Assembly (NCBI GenBank): GCA_009103225.1
Contig: RHPI01001037.1
Location: 95,412 to 159,411, forward strand
Direction: 5' to 3'
DNA length: 64,000 bases
Origin: Chlorokybus atmophyticus
Lineage: Eukaryota; Streptophyta; Chlorokybophyceae; Chlorokybales; Chlorokybaceae
Shown here: positions 34,690 through 45,948 of the stretch, piece after piece
How the letters are laid out: the number at the start of each line of letters is the position of its first letter
Position numbering within the stretch: the stretch's first letter is position 1
Position numbers and translations under genes: made by a program
The notes under the pieces: generated by a model
The model's input: only the letters and a program-made list of their open reading frames with translations
What the model was told of the DNA's origin: nothing
The model's database searches: none

Positions 34690-35227
34690 CAATTGTCACA
34701 GCCCACTCGACCACAAAAGACTTGGTGCTTTTATGGTCGATATGTGGTAATTCAATGTACCTTCCCATTACATTCCCCCCCCCCCACTTAAGAACGCTAA
34801 CGTCCTCAGCTGGCTCCCATTAATTGGGGAATCATCCCAGGGGTTTTTGCTAGGGTCGGTCGCCGGCCCCACGGGCAAGGACCGGCTAAATTAGGCCCAT
34901 ACCGATCAACGCGCGCACATCGCGCCGCTGCCGGCCCCACAGATCGCGTCGCCGCAATAGGCAGGTCGCGCCCTGCCGAGCCAACTCAACTGGTCAGTTC
35001 GGCGCGATTGCCATTAAGCAAGTTGCGACCCATCAATGATGGCACTTATGAAGTGACCATTTACGATGTTATTGGATTGAGAAATAATGACCACGGAATT
35101 TGTGTGCCAGGCAGGCTTCGAACCCGGGTCTCAAGCTCCGATGACCAATGTCACAGCCCACTCAACCATAAAAGACTTGGTGCTTTTATGGTCGATTTGT
35201 GGTTATATAATGTGCCTTCCCATTACA
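34690..35227 (-). mobile_element. TRIM-like element, inverted copy
   Basis: On the minus strand: LTR 35227-35067 (exactly 161 bp), internal 35066-34773 with a purine tract of G residues at its end, then a 5'-truncated-looking second LTR from 34772 to about 34690 that joins the plus copy at GCGACAATTGTC. The two copies therefore lie head to head and could form a long hairpin if transcribed together. Confidence 0.78.
35114..35168 (-). promoter_or_regulatory. tRNA-like box A/box B in the inverted LTR
   Basis: Box A TGGTTGAGTGG (35168-35158) and box B GGTTCGAAGCC (35124-35114) sit at exactly the same LTR offsets as in the plus copy. Box B here fits the tRNA consensus GGTTCGANNCC. Confidence 0.65.
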
Positions 35228-35411
35228 CGATGTCACAATGTCACACAGTGCTTACCTTGTTGCCAATCTTCCACTTGCTTGGGGAAGGGTTGCCAACGGT
35301 CGAGGTTGCTACGTCACGGCCAAATGCGTTTGGGTTGGGGGTTCCAATCGACTCTCTGCAAGCACAACCACGTGAGTCATGCTGCTAGCCATAAAAGATG
35401 CAACCCTCACA

Positions 35412-35560
35412 GTTGAGCGAGAAGCAACGTGCACAGTGCATCTAAAACGCATGCAATAAGTCACTGTGCCAGTCACGAAAGAAGCAAGCATAAAAGTTTG
35501 AAGTTGAGCAAAAAGCAACGTGCACAGGGCATTAAGAACGCATGCATTCCAGCTTGCCCT
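35412..35560. repeat. short direct repeat, period about 91 bp
   Basis: GTTGAGCGAGAAGCAACGTG at 35412 and GTTGAGCAAAAAGCAACGTG at 35503 head two ~45-bp similar segments, both ending near AACGCATGCA. They lie in a probable intron of the unrecognised minus-strand gene. Confidence 0.6.
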
Positions 35561-36116
35561 TGCGACTGAAGTGTCAGGTGGAGTTGTTGTGATGGGCTGG
35601 GCATTAGCGCGGGGTCTTGCTGCGATTGGTTGCCAAGAGTGGTTGCTGCTGGTTGGCAACGGTCGCCTGGTTGAACATTAGGGGCAATGTGAACTTGGGG
35701 CGCCGACCTCCACAACGAGGTGCACCTACAGATGGACCACGAGGCATCTCTCTAACTCATAGTCGAGTGCCGCCTGCTTAGCTAATGGAGTCGCTGCCGC
35801 CTCCAACGCTGCCGCCGCCAGTTGGCCCGCACAAATATACGAGGCGCAAAATCGAAAATGAGGCGGTTTTTAACGTCTAGTGCCCCACACTAAAGTCGCA
35901 CTTATAGTGCGTCCTTATCTCCTATGGTTGATGGTACGACCTATGCATTCGTACCATCCATGCTTCGTACAACCATCGGTAACAATGTCTGTGACGTAAC
36001 AATTATGGTACGACAGAGGCATCTCTCGTCCAACCCCAGCCATTCGCGTACAATGGCTCGGTCGTACCATCTGTGATACATTAGAGGCATTGCTCGACCA
36101 GCGCTAATGGGAGTTA

Positions 36117-39100
36117 GTGTGCACTCACTTAAACAGCTTCATTGATGGCCTAATGATGGCACGCATGGGCATAAGGTCAATGACGGGGCGAATGTCAGGC
36201 ATGGTGGACCTAAGTTTGACTACGAGGCGGAGGACCGAGAGGAGTAGGAGGCGGCGGCGGCGGCGGTGTGGCACATCTTGCGAGAAGTTGTGGTCAAGAG
36301 CTCAAGGAGCGAAGCCAGCAAATACCGAGCGCCACGTCATAAATCATAGCAGGCGTCAGCAATGGGGCTGTCCAACATGCATCACCAACATTGGACAAAC
36401 CAGCAGGCAAGCCATCAGTGACCATCGTCACACAGAGAGCTGCTTGGTGGCTCGCTTTCTGCAATAAAGAGTGAATTAGGAGCTGCAGTCTTGAGAGTCC
36501 CTTGCCAGAACCATGCGGGACCAATTGCGATTGCGGGAACAAGCACAAAGGAAGGCAGAGTTACGCTCAACAGTCACATGCATCTCCTTGCAAGAGCAGT
36601 TTGCTTTTTGACGCAGTCCATGTGATACATATAGTGTGGCTGCAGGCCTCCACTATTCACCCATACCCACCCCACAGTCAAGCCGACATTGCGGAAGCCA
36701 GAGCAGATAGACAGCTGGGCGGCGGTATGTTGTTGCCAATCTCGCTGTGCATGTTGACTGCATGCACCTCTTTTGCATGCTAGGATGTGCGCGAGCGTGC
36801 GAAGTCGCGCGCTCGTGCCGAATGAAGTAGGCTGGGTTTGAGCATAGGAGCGCGTGGCCATTCAACCGGCATTCAACTAGTAGTGCATCATCAGCAATCA
36901 CGCAGTCCATGCAATCATTCGTGCATTAACCAGCAATGACGCAGGTAACTGTTCGAAGCAATCAACTGACGACTGTGTGACGCAGTTGACTATTGCAATT
37001 GCATTGTCGCAAGCATGTAGCTAACCCATATATGATTGGTTGACAACACCACAGTGCATGAGGTCCTGTTGGAGCTTCTATGCAAGCCCTGATTCAATCC
37101 CATCAACTGGTCCTACAATCCCACTTGGTAATGGGCGCTGCGGCAATGCGGCATTTAACATGCATATTGGCCTGTTAAATCCCGACACGTCCATTGGGGC
37201 AGTGGCGCATCCTGTGCCCATGGCTCACGAGCTCCGTGACGCAACTGCGATTGAGGGTGGCGGGGAGAGTGCACCCAATACCACCTTGTCAGCCCCCATG
37301 GCTTCCCCTGCTCCATGCAGCCCACGGGCCATTGAGGTAAGTTGCTGTCTTTTATAATTGGGCCTTGGTAACAATGCGTCAGGCACATGCATATGCTTAT
37401 ATTCGTCCTTTGCAACATTGTGAGCCATCATATCCTGGGTCCTACATACAGCCCCCCTTGCTGAATGCACAAGTAGTCTCACCTGCCGCACCTGCTCCCC
37501 TCGCAGCAAGAGGGCATTCACCTTCCGCGGCACTAAGCCTTCACGTGCACTGCGGTCTCCTCCACGAGCAGCATCGGTGACTGCGGGGCAGCAATTCTTC
37601 TTGCCGCAACCGGCGAGACCACAGCATGATGCAACAACCGATGTGGCTTCTGCACCTACCTTACCCCACCCGCTGCAAGTTGAAGCCGGCAGTCGGCCCC
37701 AAGCTCAGGTACTATATTAGTCACTGTGACTCTTGCCGTAAACAGTTGGACACACCATTTGAGTGATGTGTGCGCATGCAGCAGGGGTCACCACCTGCCA
37801 GCGAGTCATATAAGGAGCAGGCCGCAACCTGTGTACAGCTTACAGATTGGCTGCGTGACCGTGTCTAGCGCGAGCATAGGGAGTGGGTGCCACGGCCCGG
37901 CAGCGCAGTTTGGGTTGGAAATAAAAAGCCCCCAACTCAATCCTGGTGGTGGGCAACACCGCTCCTGATGAGCTAGAAGCACACTTTTTGCTCCTCAAGC
38001 CTAAAAGCACCGAACAATGGTCGTGGCCTATGCATGAATTGCCACCGGAGGTTACAGACCTGATTGGAGAGTTGCGGAATGGCGTTGCCAATCCCCCACT
38101 ACCACTAGCTGCTTCCCACGGTGCTGTGCCAACGCCTCAAGCCTTCGTGTGCTAGGCAAGAAGTAGCGAATTGTTTTGCTCATCTTGCCTCCCCTCAACC
38201 ACATCCACATGCTCGCAATAACAATTTAGCACCCTCCCTTCCTGCCGCGGAGACTTACTTGCCACCGCACTCTGACCATCCGGAGGCATCTTTATTACGA
38301 AGCAGCAGTAGCTTGCCATCTCCCTCTAAGCTTGCCACATTAATCCTAGCCTATTTTGTTGGTAAAGAGATTGATCGAGGTATCCTGAAACTGGCGCCAA
38401 GAATAAAAGCTGCATGCTCGACCTTATGGCGCAACATGAGATCATGGAGGATCGGGAGGCAATCAACAAGCGCAAGGCTGTGGAGCAAGAAGATAACGCC
38501 TGACCTCCTCTGAGTGACAGTGCCGGAGAGCGCCTGCTAGGATGTGTAGGCCGACCACAAACAAAAGAAGAAGGTTGTTGGAACAAGGCACGCTGATAGG
38601 ACCCAAAAAGCAGAGGTGAGACATCGTCATGATGTAGTTAAAAGAAGCACATCGCCTTGAAGCCTCACTTGGACTGATTGTGTGTCCTGAGTAGGCACAT
38701 GCGAGTTTACAGCGTCATGTGGCTGCTCAGCATCGTCTAGAGAGACAGCCGGTGCGGCATGAGATGCCCAAGCTCAAACCACCGACGCGCAGACGCTTTG
38801 AGGGGCTGACTAGTAGTGCAAAGGAGTTAATCGCCCTCCAATACGCTCAAGATGCGCATCACCGCATGCGGCATGCCTTAAGGTGGGTAACGAAAGTATG
38901 CAATGAGTGGGAGCAAACGCGGAGAGTGCGGTTTAAACAGACCTCTGGGGATTGGCCATGGTTGGAACCAAAACACGACATGACCATCCGTAGTACGCTA
39001 TTGCCCTTCGCCAACCTTGATATAATGGTGTTGTTGCTGCCGCAGCAATCCGGCAATGTGCAAAAGCTATCCGCGGAGCAGAATGTCGACCTGCTGCAAC

Positions 39101-40534
39101 AGATGTACCTGTTGATGTCGACTAATGCGGATCGAGATTTGTGCCACTATTTGAGCAAAGATACCGGGTGGCAACTAAAACCATTCGAGATGTACTTGGC
39201 ATGCTTTGGCTGGCAGTGGCTGTGTGTCATACGGCACGTTGAGCTGATTGTGTGAAAGCTCGACGAAGATGATAATGCGGGCGAGTACACGAGTTGACGG
39301 CAGCCATGTCGAGGGCTTGGATGAACGCATGCTGAACGAGACCATCAAGACTAGCAAATGGTGTATGGATGAACGCATGCTGAACGAGACCATCAAGACT
39401 AGCATATGGTGGCGGCAGATGGGCGTCAGATGATTGAGCAGGCAGTAGAGCGTTATGTTGCACCATTGAGATGGGAGTCGCTGCGCCTGCAACGCGATAA
39501 CAGAGTTTGGTGGCAGAAGCAGCTTGCACACCCGCGTGCACCATGTGTGCTGAATTGTCGCATTGAAGAGCTATTGATGGCTCCGCCAAGCTATGCCCTT
39601 ACATGGCGGTGATGGTGAGGGTATGTGGCGTTTGGTGGATCGTTGGCGGCGCCGCCAGAGGCGTTGCGGGCGTTGTGGTCGAGGTCCGTGATGAAGCCAC
39701 GTTCGCACATGGCTGGCAAGGTGCCGGTGGGGTGTCCTTGGTGGCAAACCCCACCATGCCTACTAAGGGCACAGCCAATGACAACAGTGACTTGGGCGAT
39801 ATCTTACAGGGCTCCCCCTCCAAGTCGGAAAAGGCACACCACAATACTGCCTCTAAAATTATCCGACCCACCAGCAGCTGCGACCACGGCGATATGATTG
39901 AAGGGACCAAACAAGACTAGCATAACCAAGGTGGGTTACGATGCACTGTCAATGCCACATGCTAGGGTTTGATCTTGCACATGCACAGGCTCAAGTAGCT
40001 TGCACACGATATACACTGTTAATACCACATGCACAGCCTCCAGTGTCATGCACATGAACAGCATGACCATTCTTGCATATGCACAGCCTAGTTCTACTTG
40101 CGGGAGCTTACAAGTCGCAAAAGAGAAGCTGCGGAGTACCACGAACAAGTAATCCGTGACCTACTTTAATGCTTGTAGCGGCAGTATGCTTGCAGATTGC
40201 CATGTTGGTCAGACACAACGAAGAGCAGCGCGGCAGACTAACTATCTGCCTGGCGGAGTGCGACAAAGCGGAAGTCAAGGCAAGCATGCGTATGCTGATG
40301 GGCTAGTCCTCTGGCAGCATGCCACTCATATAGCATTACCAGATGCAGGTGGTCACTCTTAAAGCAACCATCAAGCGCATGCGCGTGCACGGCGAGGTGC
40401 CGACATTTAAGCTGAAGCACGAGGTGGACGCTGTATTGTCAGCGAGCGAGGCCGCAGACGAAGGTGACTCCGATGTTGAAGCAGAAGACTTGTTGGAGGA
40501 GAAACATGAGGAGGGGGTTGAGGAGGAGTTCTGA
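36117..40534 (+). pseudogene. unrecognised plus-strand multi-exon gene inside the nested region
   Basis: Coding-like plus-strand stretches with donors and acceptors but no known domain. They include a charged segment near 36.2 kb (GGPKFDYEAEDREE), proline/alanine-rich exons at 37.07-37.34 and 37.4-37.7 kb, ELEAHFLLLKPKSTEQWSWP near 38.0 kb, a 178-residue open frame at 38719-39255 (KLKPPTRRRFEGLTSSAKEL ... ADRDLCHYLSKDTGW), AVERYVAPLRWESLRLQRDN near 39.45 kb and an acidic last exon ending at 40534 (EAEDLLEEKHEEGVEEEF). Some exons contain stops. A (GGC)n run lies at 36250. It is divergent from the minus-strand unknown gene. I assign no function. Confidence 0.35.
39318..39413 (+). repeat. 48-bp in-frame tandem duplication
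   Basis: Two adjacent near-identical 48-bp units encode DERMLNETIKTSKWC and DERMLNETIKTSIWW in the same frame (16 codons each). Confidence 0.85.
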
Positions 40535-40979
40535 GGGAGGCACCACGGGTTGACAAGCTGCGCATGAGTGCGACAACTAGACTCAATGTCATAGGTAGTT
40601 TCTCGCAAGTCGACTGCTCAGTTGCAAGTGGACATACTTTCGCCACTGCTGGTATGTTGTATATATTGTTTGCTTATAGTTGCAAGACCAAACAATCGGT
40701 CCATGGTTTGTACAAGCTGCATGGCATGTTAGTGTTGGGTTACGGCAAGAATTGTCAACTCTTGACTTTCAAACGGTAAGGGTCATACATCAACAGCAGT
40801 GTAACGGTAAAGGAACTTCAGGCTGTTGCTGTCAGCTGACCGTAACTACCGGCTAACGGCCGTTTGTGCATATTGACCAAAGGGTAACTGGTTTACAACT
40901 CTCGGCCGATCAGTGCCACTGACAACCACTTTCGGCCCGCGGCCGTCTGCGGCAATCCACATAAGCCAACGGCAAACCC

Positions 40980-41403
40980 AACAATCAAAAAGTGACATTT
41001 TACGCAACGGCAGGCAGGCTCGGGCAGGCTCAGACACCTATCAGTCACCCACAATCCCCGGTCAGTCACCGTGTAAAATTTGCGACGGGGGAACGCCGTC
41101 TTGGTGACACCCAGTGCGCCGTGTTCGTTGTCAACGACATGTATAGTGTCAGTTGAGAGAGAATGGCAGGGGTCTAGATTGGTGAGGTCAATGCCCAAGC
41201 TCCGAGCAGGATAGCTGCCCGCAAACTGGCTGAGCTCCGCCATCCGACAGGACACGTTTGGGCGCGCGTCCGTTGATCAGCACGTGCTTGCCAAGGTTTT
41301 CCACCATGATGACATTAGCATTGACCTGAGTATGGTTGTCAGGCTGGTAAGGAGTGCTGTCGTCAGGGGTTGAAGAATGCGGCAGCATTCTCAGCACGAT
41401 CAT
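40980..41403 (-). pseudogene. retropepsin-like domain, N-terminal half
   Basis: Minus-strand frame with LINGRAPKRVLSDGGAQPV, which matches a retroviral aspartic protease active-site region (INGR..... L.D.GA), then SLGIDLTNLDPCHS and GALGVTKTAFPRRK. The domain breaks off at about 41050, and its expected continuation is at 31.4 kb. It lies directly downstream of gag on the same strand. Confidence 0.6.
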
Positions 41404-44400
41404 GCCTCCTTTGTATAGAAAGCCCGGCGCGTCGAGGAAGATGGTGCAAGTGCCGATGATGCTGGGCCAGGGACGTATGGAGCATTCACGCCTGGTGCGG
41501 GAGGAGGAGGAACTGTCTCATTTCAAGCCTGGTTGCCCCAAAGAGACATGCGCACGGCGTGGGCCACCTCTTAAACCATCATGCCTTCCCACGTGGCGGA
41601 GTTAACTCATAGAAGTGTCCTCGTACAACTCTATCTATGGCATTGGCAACAAATAGACAGTGTCGTTGGCGATGACGGTGGCTCCCAGCATACTGTGGAT
41701 GAACGCATCCCACTAACCATTGGTGAGGCCCACGTCGAGGATGGCCATTGCTCTGGCTCGCAGTGTGCCCTGCGTGTCGGTGAGCTCATCGAATGTCGCG
41801 AGCGGCGTTCATGCTATCAATCAACCGTGCATACTCCGGCTTAGGCATGTGGGCAATGGCCTCAGCCACCCCTTTAACGCCCCAACGTTGGGTGCGTCTA
41901 TATCGACCAGGGTGGCCACCTCATCGTACGCTTATGACGGACCGAGCGGGTGAAGGCACGGAGCCACTTCGGGCGAGAACGGAAGGCAGCCAAGGGTACA
42001 ACGGCGTGGTGAGCGAACAACCAGGCGAGCAGCTGAGCACAATTGTCAGTGCTGCGGTTTATGTCTAGCAAGTTTCAAAAGTTAATGTCGGCTGGTGGGG
42101 GTTGTTGCAGCTGCTGTTTGCATCACCTGCCGGAGCAACTGAGCAACTCCTCGCTGCTGCTGTTCTTCAAAATTCCCAAGTCTCTAGCGGTGTGTTAACT
42201 ATGTTGTGGTCCAAAAGTTCCCATCCCAAGGCATGCGGTTTTGAGCAGCGATGTGACTCAGCATGTTGGCAATGAGGTCTAAAAGGGACACCTGAAAGTA
42301 GCGTTCTAGCACGGGGGCATTGCGCTGTTTCAGCGCAGCTTGCTGTGCGGGCGTGACGACGATGACGTCTCCCACTCCTGCTTAAATTCTTCCACGGTTG
42401 AGTCTGGAGACTCACATCCCGTCCCCTCTTGCTGACGCTGCTTGTAGTCCATCCACGCTGCGTGACGGTCCTGCAAGACTGCCTGCTGTTGTGATGAACA
42501 CCAGTAGTGAGCAGGGCATACAATTGTCGAACATGGTTCTCAAAGGATGTACGGCGCAGCGCCGCATCAATACTTAATGGTGTAGCTGCCAATACATGTA
42601 TTGCAGCGCAACGTGCCTGCGTAAGGTCATCGCCGTGGGCCAGGTTGCACGGATTTCGTCGTTGCGAACGTAGTGGTGCCGTTTGCTATGAAGCCCCACC
42701 CTCCCTCTGATTCCACACTGTAAAAAAACAGAATGAGCGCGTGGGTGGATAAATGTGGGTCTGAAAGTACAAACCCGCGCAAGTTGCGTTATAAAAGCGG
42801 CACCCCCGTTCCTGCCAACACCTCATCCTCTCGGATTTCGTATTCCAGGTTGGGTGTTGGTGCAGCCAAGAAATCGTGGGTGGAGTGTGCTCCTAGGTGT
42901 TGCACTGGCAAGGGCATCGTGGCGCCTAGGGTGGTGGTTTCAGCAGCAGTAGTAGCAGCGGTTGCGACAATGGTGCCTATGCCCACAGGCATGGGCACAA
43001 CGACAGGAGATGCCATGGTTGTGGCCGAGAGCAAGAGTAAAGCCTCGCTCGATTGGTGATGAGGTGGGCTCAATTGCTTCAGCGAGCGCGCCGGCGAGGA
43101 CCGCTTCTCCGCTGGCCGAAGGAGCTTGCAGCGCGGTGCCTGCCCCTGATGCTGGTGTGGTTGCAGCAACGGGCTGACCTGCTGTAGACGGGCAAGCGCC
43201 AGATGCTGCTGCGCAGGCACTCTGAGTGGTTGCAGCAGCTGCGGCGAGAGCGTCCCGATTTGCTTGTGCTTTGTCTTTGCGCTCTTTGAGTCTGAAGCTG
43301 CGGTGTCGTTGACTAGACATCGCCTAGCGAGCAGAGTAGCAAGCCTGAAAGTCACCATCCCGGGCCTGGAGCTGCGCTTTCAACTCTTGAATGCGTGCTG
43401 TCATGGTATTTGCGGCTTCTGAAGCCTTGACCGCTAGCAAACGTAGTGCTGCAGCAGCGGCGCTGGGGCGAGCGTTGTCAGCCTGATGCTGTGGAGGCCG
43501 GTTGTTACCTTAATAGCCGTTGCCTTGGCGGGCTCCCGCATTGTCGTGTTTAGCGTTGTTGTTGTTGTTGTACCCGTTGTTTGGCCTGAACTCTGGAAAC
43601 TAGGCATAGCGCACTGTCTCCAAGTGACCAGTCTTGTGGCAATGTTCACATACCAGCGCAGCGTATTCCTCTGTACATTCCTTGTTATAGTGACCGTGCC
43701 GTCCACAGCGATGGCACATGACTGGAGCAACTAGAGTGGCGTGAGCTGCATGAGGTGGTCCTTTTAATAGGTGGTCCCTTTGGTGGCGGCCTCGTAGGCA
43801 GCTGATCTTGTGCACGCTCTTAGCGGCTTGGCTCAGGTGCTGTTGAGGCTGAGAGCCGTGAGACAGTGCAAGTGCCATCCAACACTGCCTTCTCCCAGAC
43901 TTGTCGGTCACAAATTAACAGTGCGGCTGCTGATGGTTGCTGCAGCGTGTATCCGCATGGATGAGCGCCGTTCAGCGTTATGCGAACATTGTTGCGGAGC
44001 TTTGGCTCGAGCTCAGCTACTTACACCACCGCTGCTTGCTCTTCCATTAGCACACGAAAGCCTGTATCTTATCCGACAGCAAGCCTTCCATATGGGCATA
44101 CTCTAGAACACGTCCTCGTTGGCCTTGCGCCTAAAGTGGCGCAACTCTTCAACCTTGTAGATGGTTGAAGGGTGAAAGGTACGCCGCAAAGCTGCGTACA
44201 AGTCCGCAAGGGGAGACGCAGCACGGACCACATCGATGGCAACGGTGGCAAGACGCAGAGTAACATATGCGACAAACATTGTGCTACCCGACGTTGCAGC
44301 AGGGCCAGGGGTTGGTGGCAGACTTGCAGCTGTGTCTTCCGCTGTGAGTTGATGTGTCTGCAACAGGATGGCCATGCGCTCGCGGTCTTGCCAAGTGGAG

Positions 44401-45114
44401 ATTAGAGCGGCAATCTCCTCAGCTATTTGTCTGTGGTGTTCACTGATGGTTCCAGCGTCAGCTTGCCGGCTAACGATGCGCATCACAGCAGCAGATGGAG
44501 GACCAGGAACCGTGACACGAGCAGGTAGTAAATGAGTGGTTGGGGTGGTGACCGCAGTTGCCGTGCGTGGACTAATGGCAACGATCAGATGCAAAGCAGC
44601 AACTGACCTGCACACAGAATGGGCCTCAAGGTCCAAATACTGCTCGGAAATCTTGAATAACAGAATCTCTGTCCAGGCATTGCTGCTCTTGTGGGCGAAG
44701 AAAGCCATCTAGGTCTTAACTTTGATGGTGAACTCGTCAAGTGCCGGAGTGCCAGGACTGTTAGAGAAGCGCAGGGCTCAGGAAGACCCGGAGGACTTCA
44801 TCTCGTTGTCGTCCAAATCGTTGTCATTACCTGGGATGACCAAGGTGTACTGCCGGTGATGAGTAAGGTGGCGAGCTGCTTGCAAAGGACGAGCCAAAAA
44901 CGTGACTGCTTTTTAAGAACAAACTCGAATTGCAATGGCTGGCGTAATCTTCTTCGGTGTCAAAACTACTGCGCTTGTAGGTGAAGTCGGAGCTCAGGTT
45001 CCAGCTGTCGAGGTCGCGCGAACCTTCCTCGTCAATGGTTTCGCCAGCAGGTCCTTCGTGAATGTGTTCTCCCTCACCAAATCCCCTACTCCTAAAAGTG
45101 ATGTCAGAGATCAT
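41404..45114 (-). pseudogene. gag region of the DNA-methyltransferase retrotransposon
   Basis: Decayed capsid/nucleocapsid coding region. From 45114 it reads an acidic N-terminus (EGPAGETIDEEGSRDLDSWN), then MAFFAHKSSNAWTEILLFKI (about 44700, after one stop), RQIAEEIAALISTWQDRERM (about 44430) and LYAALRRTFHPSTIYKVEEL (about 44200). Two zinc knuckles follow: CHRCGRHGHYNKEC (about 43710) and CEHCHKTGHLE (about 43650), the second lacking its last Cys. A long alanine/threonine/proline-rich region continues, with NAPVLERYFQVSLLDLIANM near 42300. Frameshifts and stops are frequent. Its position between an LTR-like repeat and a retropepsin half supports the call. Confidence 0.65.
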
Positions 45115-45311
45115 AGTAACTGCAGCCTAGCGTGTGTATGCTCTTGCCGCTATGGCAACGACACTGTTCACTTCGCCCGCTAGTGACTGTGCAGCCCACT
45201 ATATGGTGACAATGACAGTTAATGCCTTGAGGTGTAACAAAAATTGCAAGCTGCAATGTATTAATGCCGAATGCAAAACCACTCACTTGTTGCAAAGGGG
45301 TGAAACTATGA

Positions 45312-45905
45312 GTTAACAAGCTACTACCAGAGGAAGTGCTGTATCACACAGACTTTGCATGAGCAGATGGATATTTTACCAATTAAGTGAGTGAACGCGC
45401 AATCCAGTGAATGCTATGCTCCGACTGAGGATGTCAACACATTGCGGCAAGGCATCAAGTAACTCACAGGCAAGGCGATGTACACACGAACATGCACACT
45501 TTCTTATGCGATGAGGGTTTCTTAACAACCGGGGCGGCGAGTCCACAGCTAAGTCGTTTCACAATCTCCATTCCAATGTTCACAACTTCACCAGGTCATG
45601 CACTGAAGCAAACCGCTACTTATACAAGGCTGTCTAGTCAAGGCACGTCTGTCCAGCAATAGTTCGAACAATGCTAACGCCTACTAACATGACATGGACA
45701 AAGCAATACGTCAAATCTTGATATAGCCGACCCGACTTCTAACTGGTCATCCATCGTGAGGTACCTACGAGTGGTGTACTCTGGAGCAGTGCTACTATTA
45801 GGTACCCACGAGTCATAGCTACAGTGCATATGTCAGCGGCAAGGGCAGCGCGTCGGCTGTAGTCATGAGCGATGGAGTGGAGCATCATGATGGAGCGGCA
45901 TGACA
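45312..45905 (-). repeat. LTR-like repeat, right copy (probable 5' LTR)
   Basis: About 595-bp copy of 28858-29453 in the same orientation, immediately upstream of gag on the minus strand. Its outer edge (TGTCA at 45905) lies only 43 bp from the stop codon of the sucrose transporter gene. No convincing primer-binding site was found inside its left edge. Confidence 0.7.
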
Positions 45906-45948
45906 ATGTGGGTAACAATAGCAACGGCAGTTCATTATCTCAGCCGTC

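Larger units (their letters stand above)
32545..35745 (-). pseudogene. unrecognised multi-exon gene, interrupted by TRIM cluster
   Basis: Coding-like minus-strand segments in a consistent order: MPRGPSVGAPRCGGRRPKF (about 35745), ESIGTPNPNAFGRDVATS (about 35360-35260, ending at a GTAAGC donor), NGLFFYGQHVRDAVVEIING (about 33840), VVGFDHDDEADAAKFYEVCW (about 33660), IFEKEYKWTLFNINKHK (about 33530, GTGAGT donor), SWRKFEVTGNADPERKRYIH (about 33210) and a final charged exon 32925-32545 (ILKGKDGPLSSASIDTHEEY ... FEEEEEQALV). Stops and frameshifts occur and the TRIM cluster lies between the second and third pieces. I do not recognise the family. It is divergent from another unknown gene starting near 36.1 kb, and both lie inside the interrupted retrotransposon, so a two-gene DNA transposon is one explanation. 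Confidence 0.4.
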
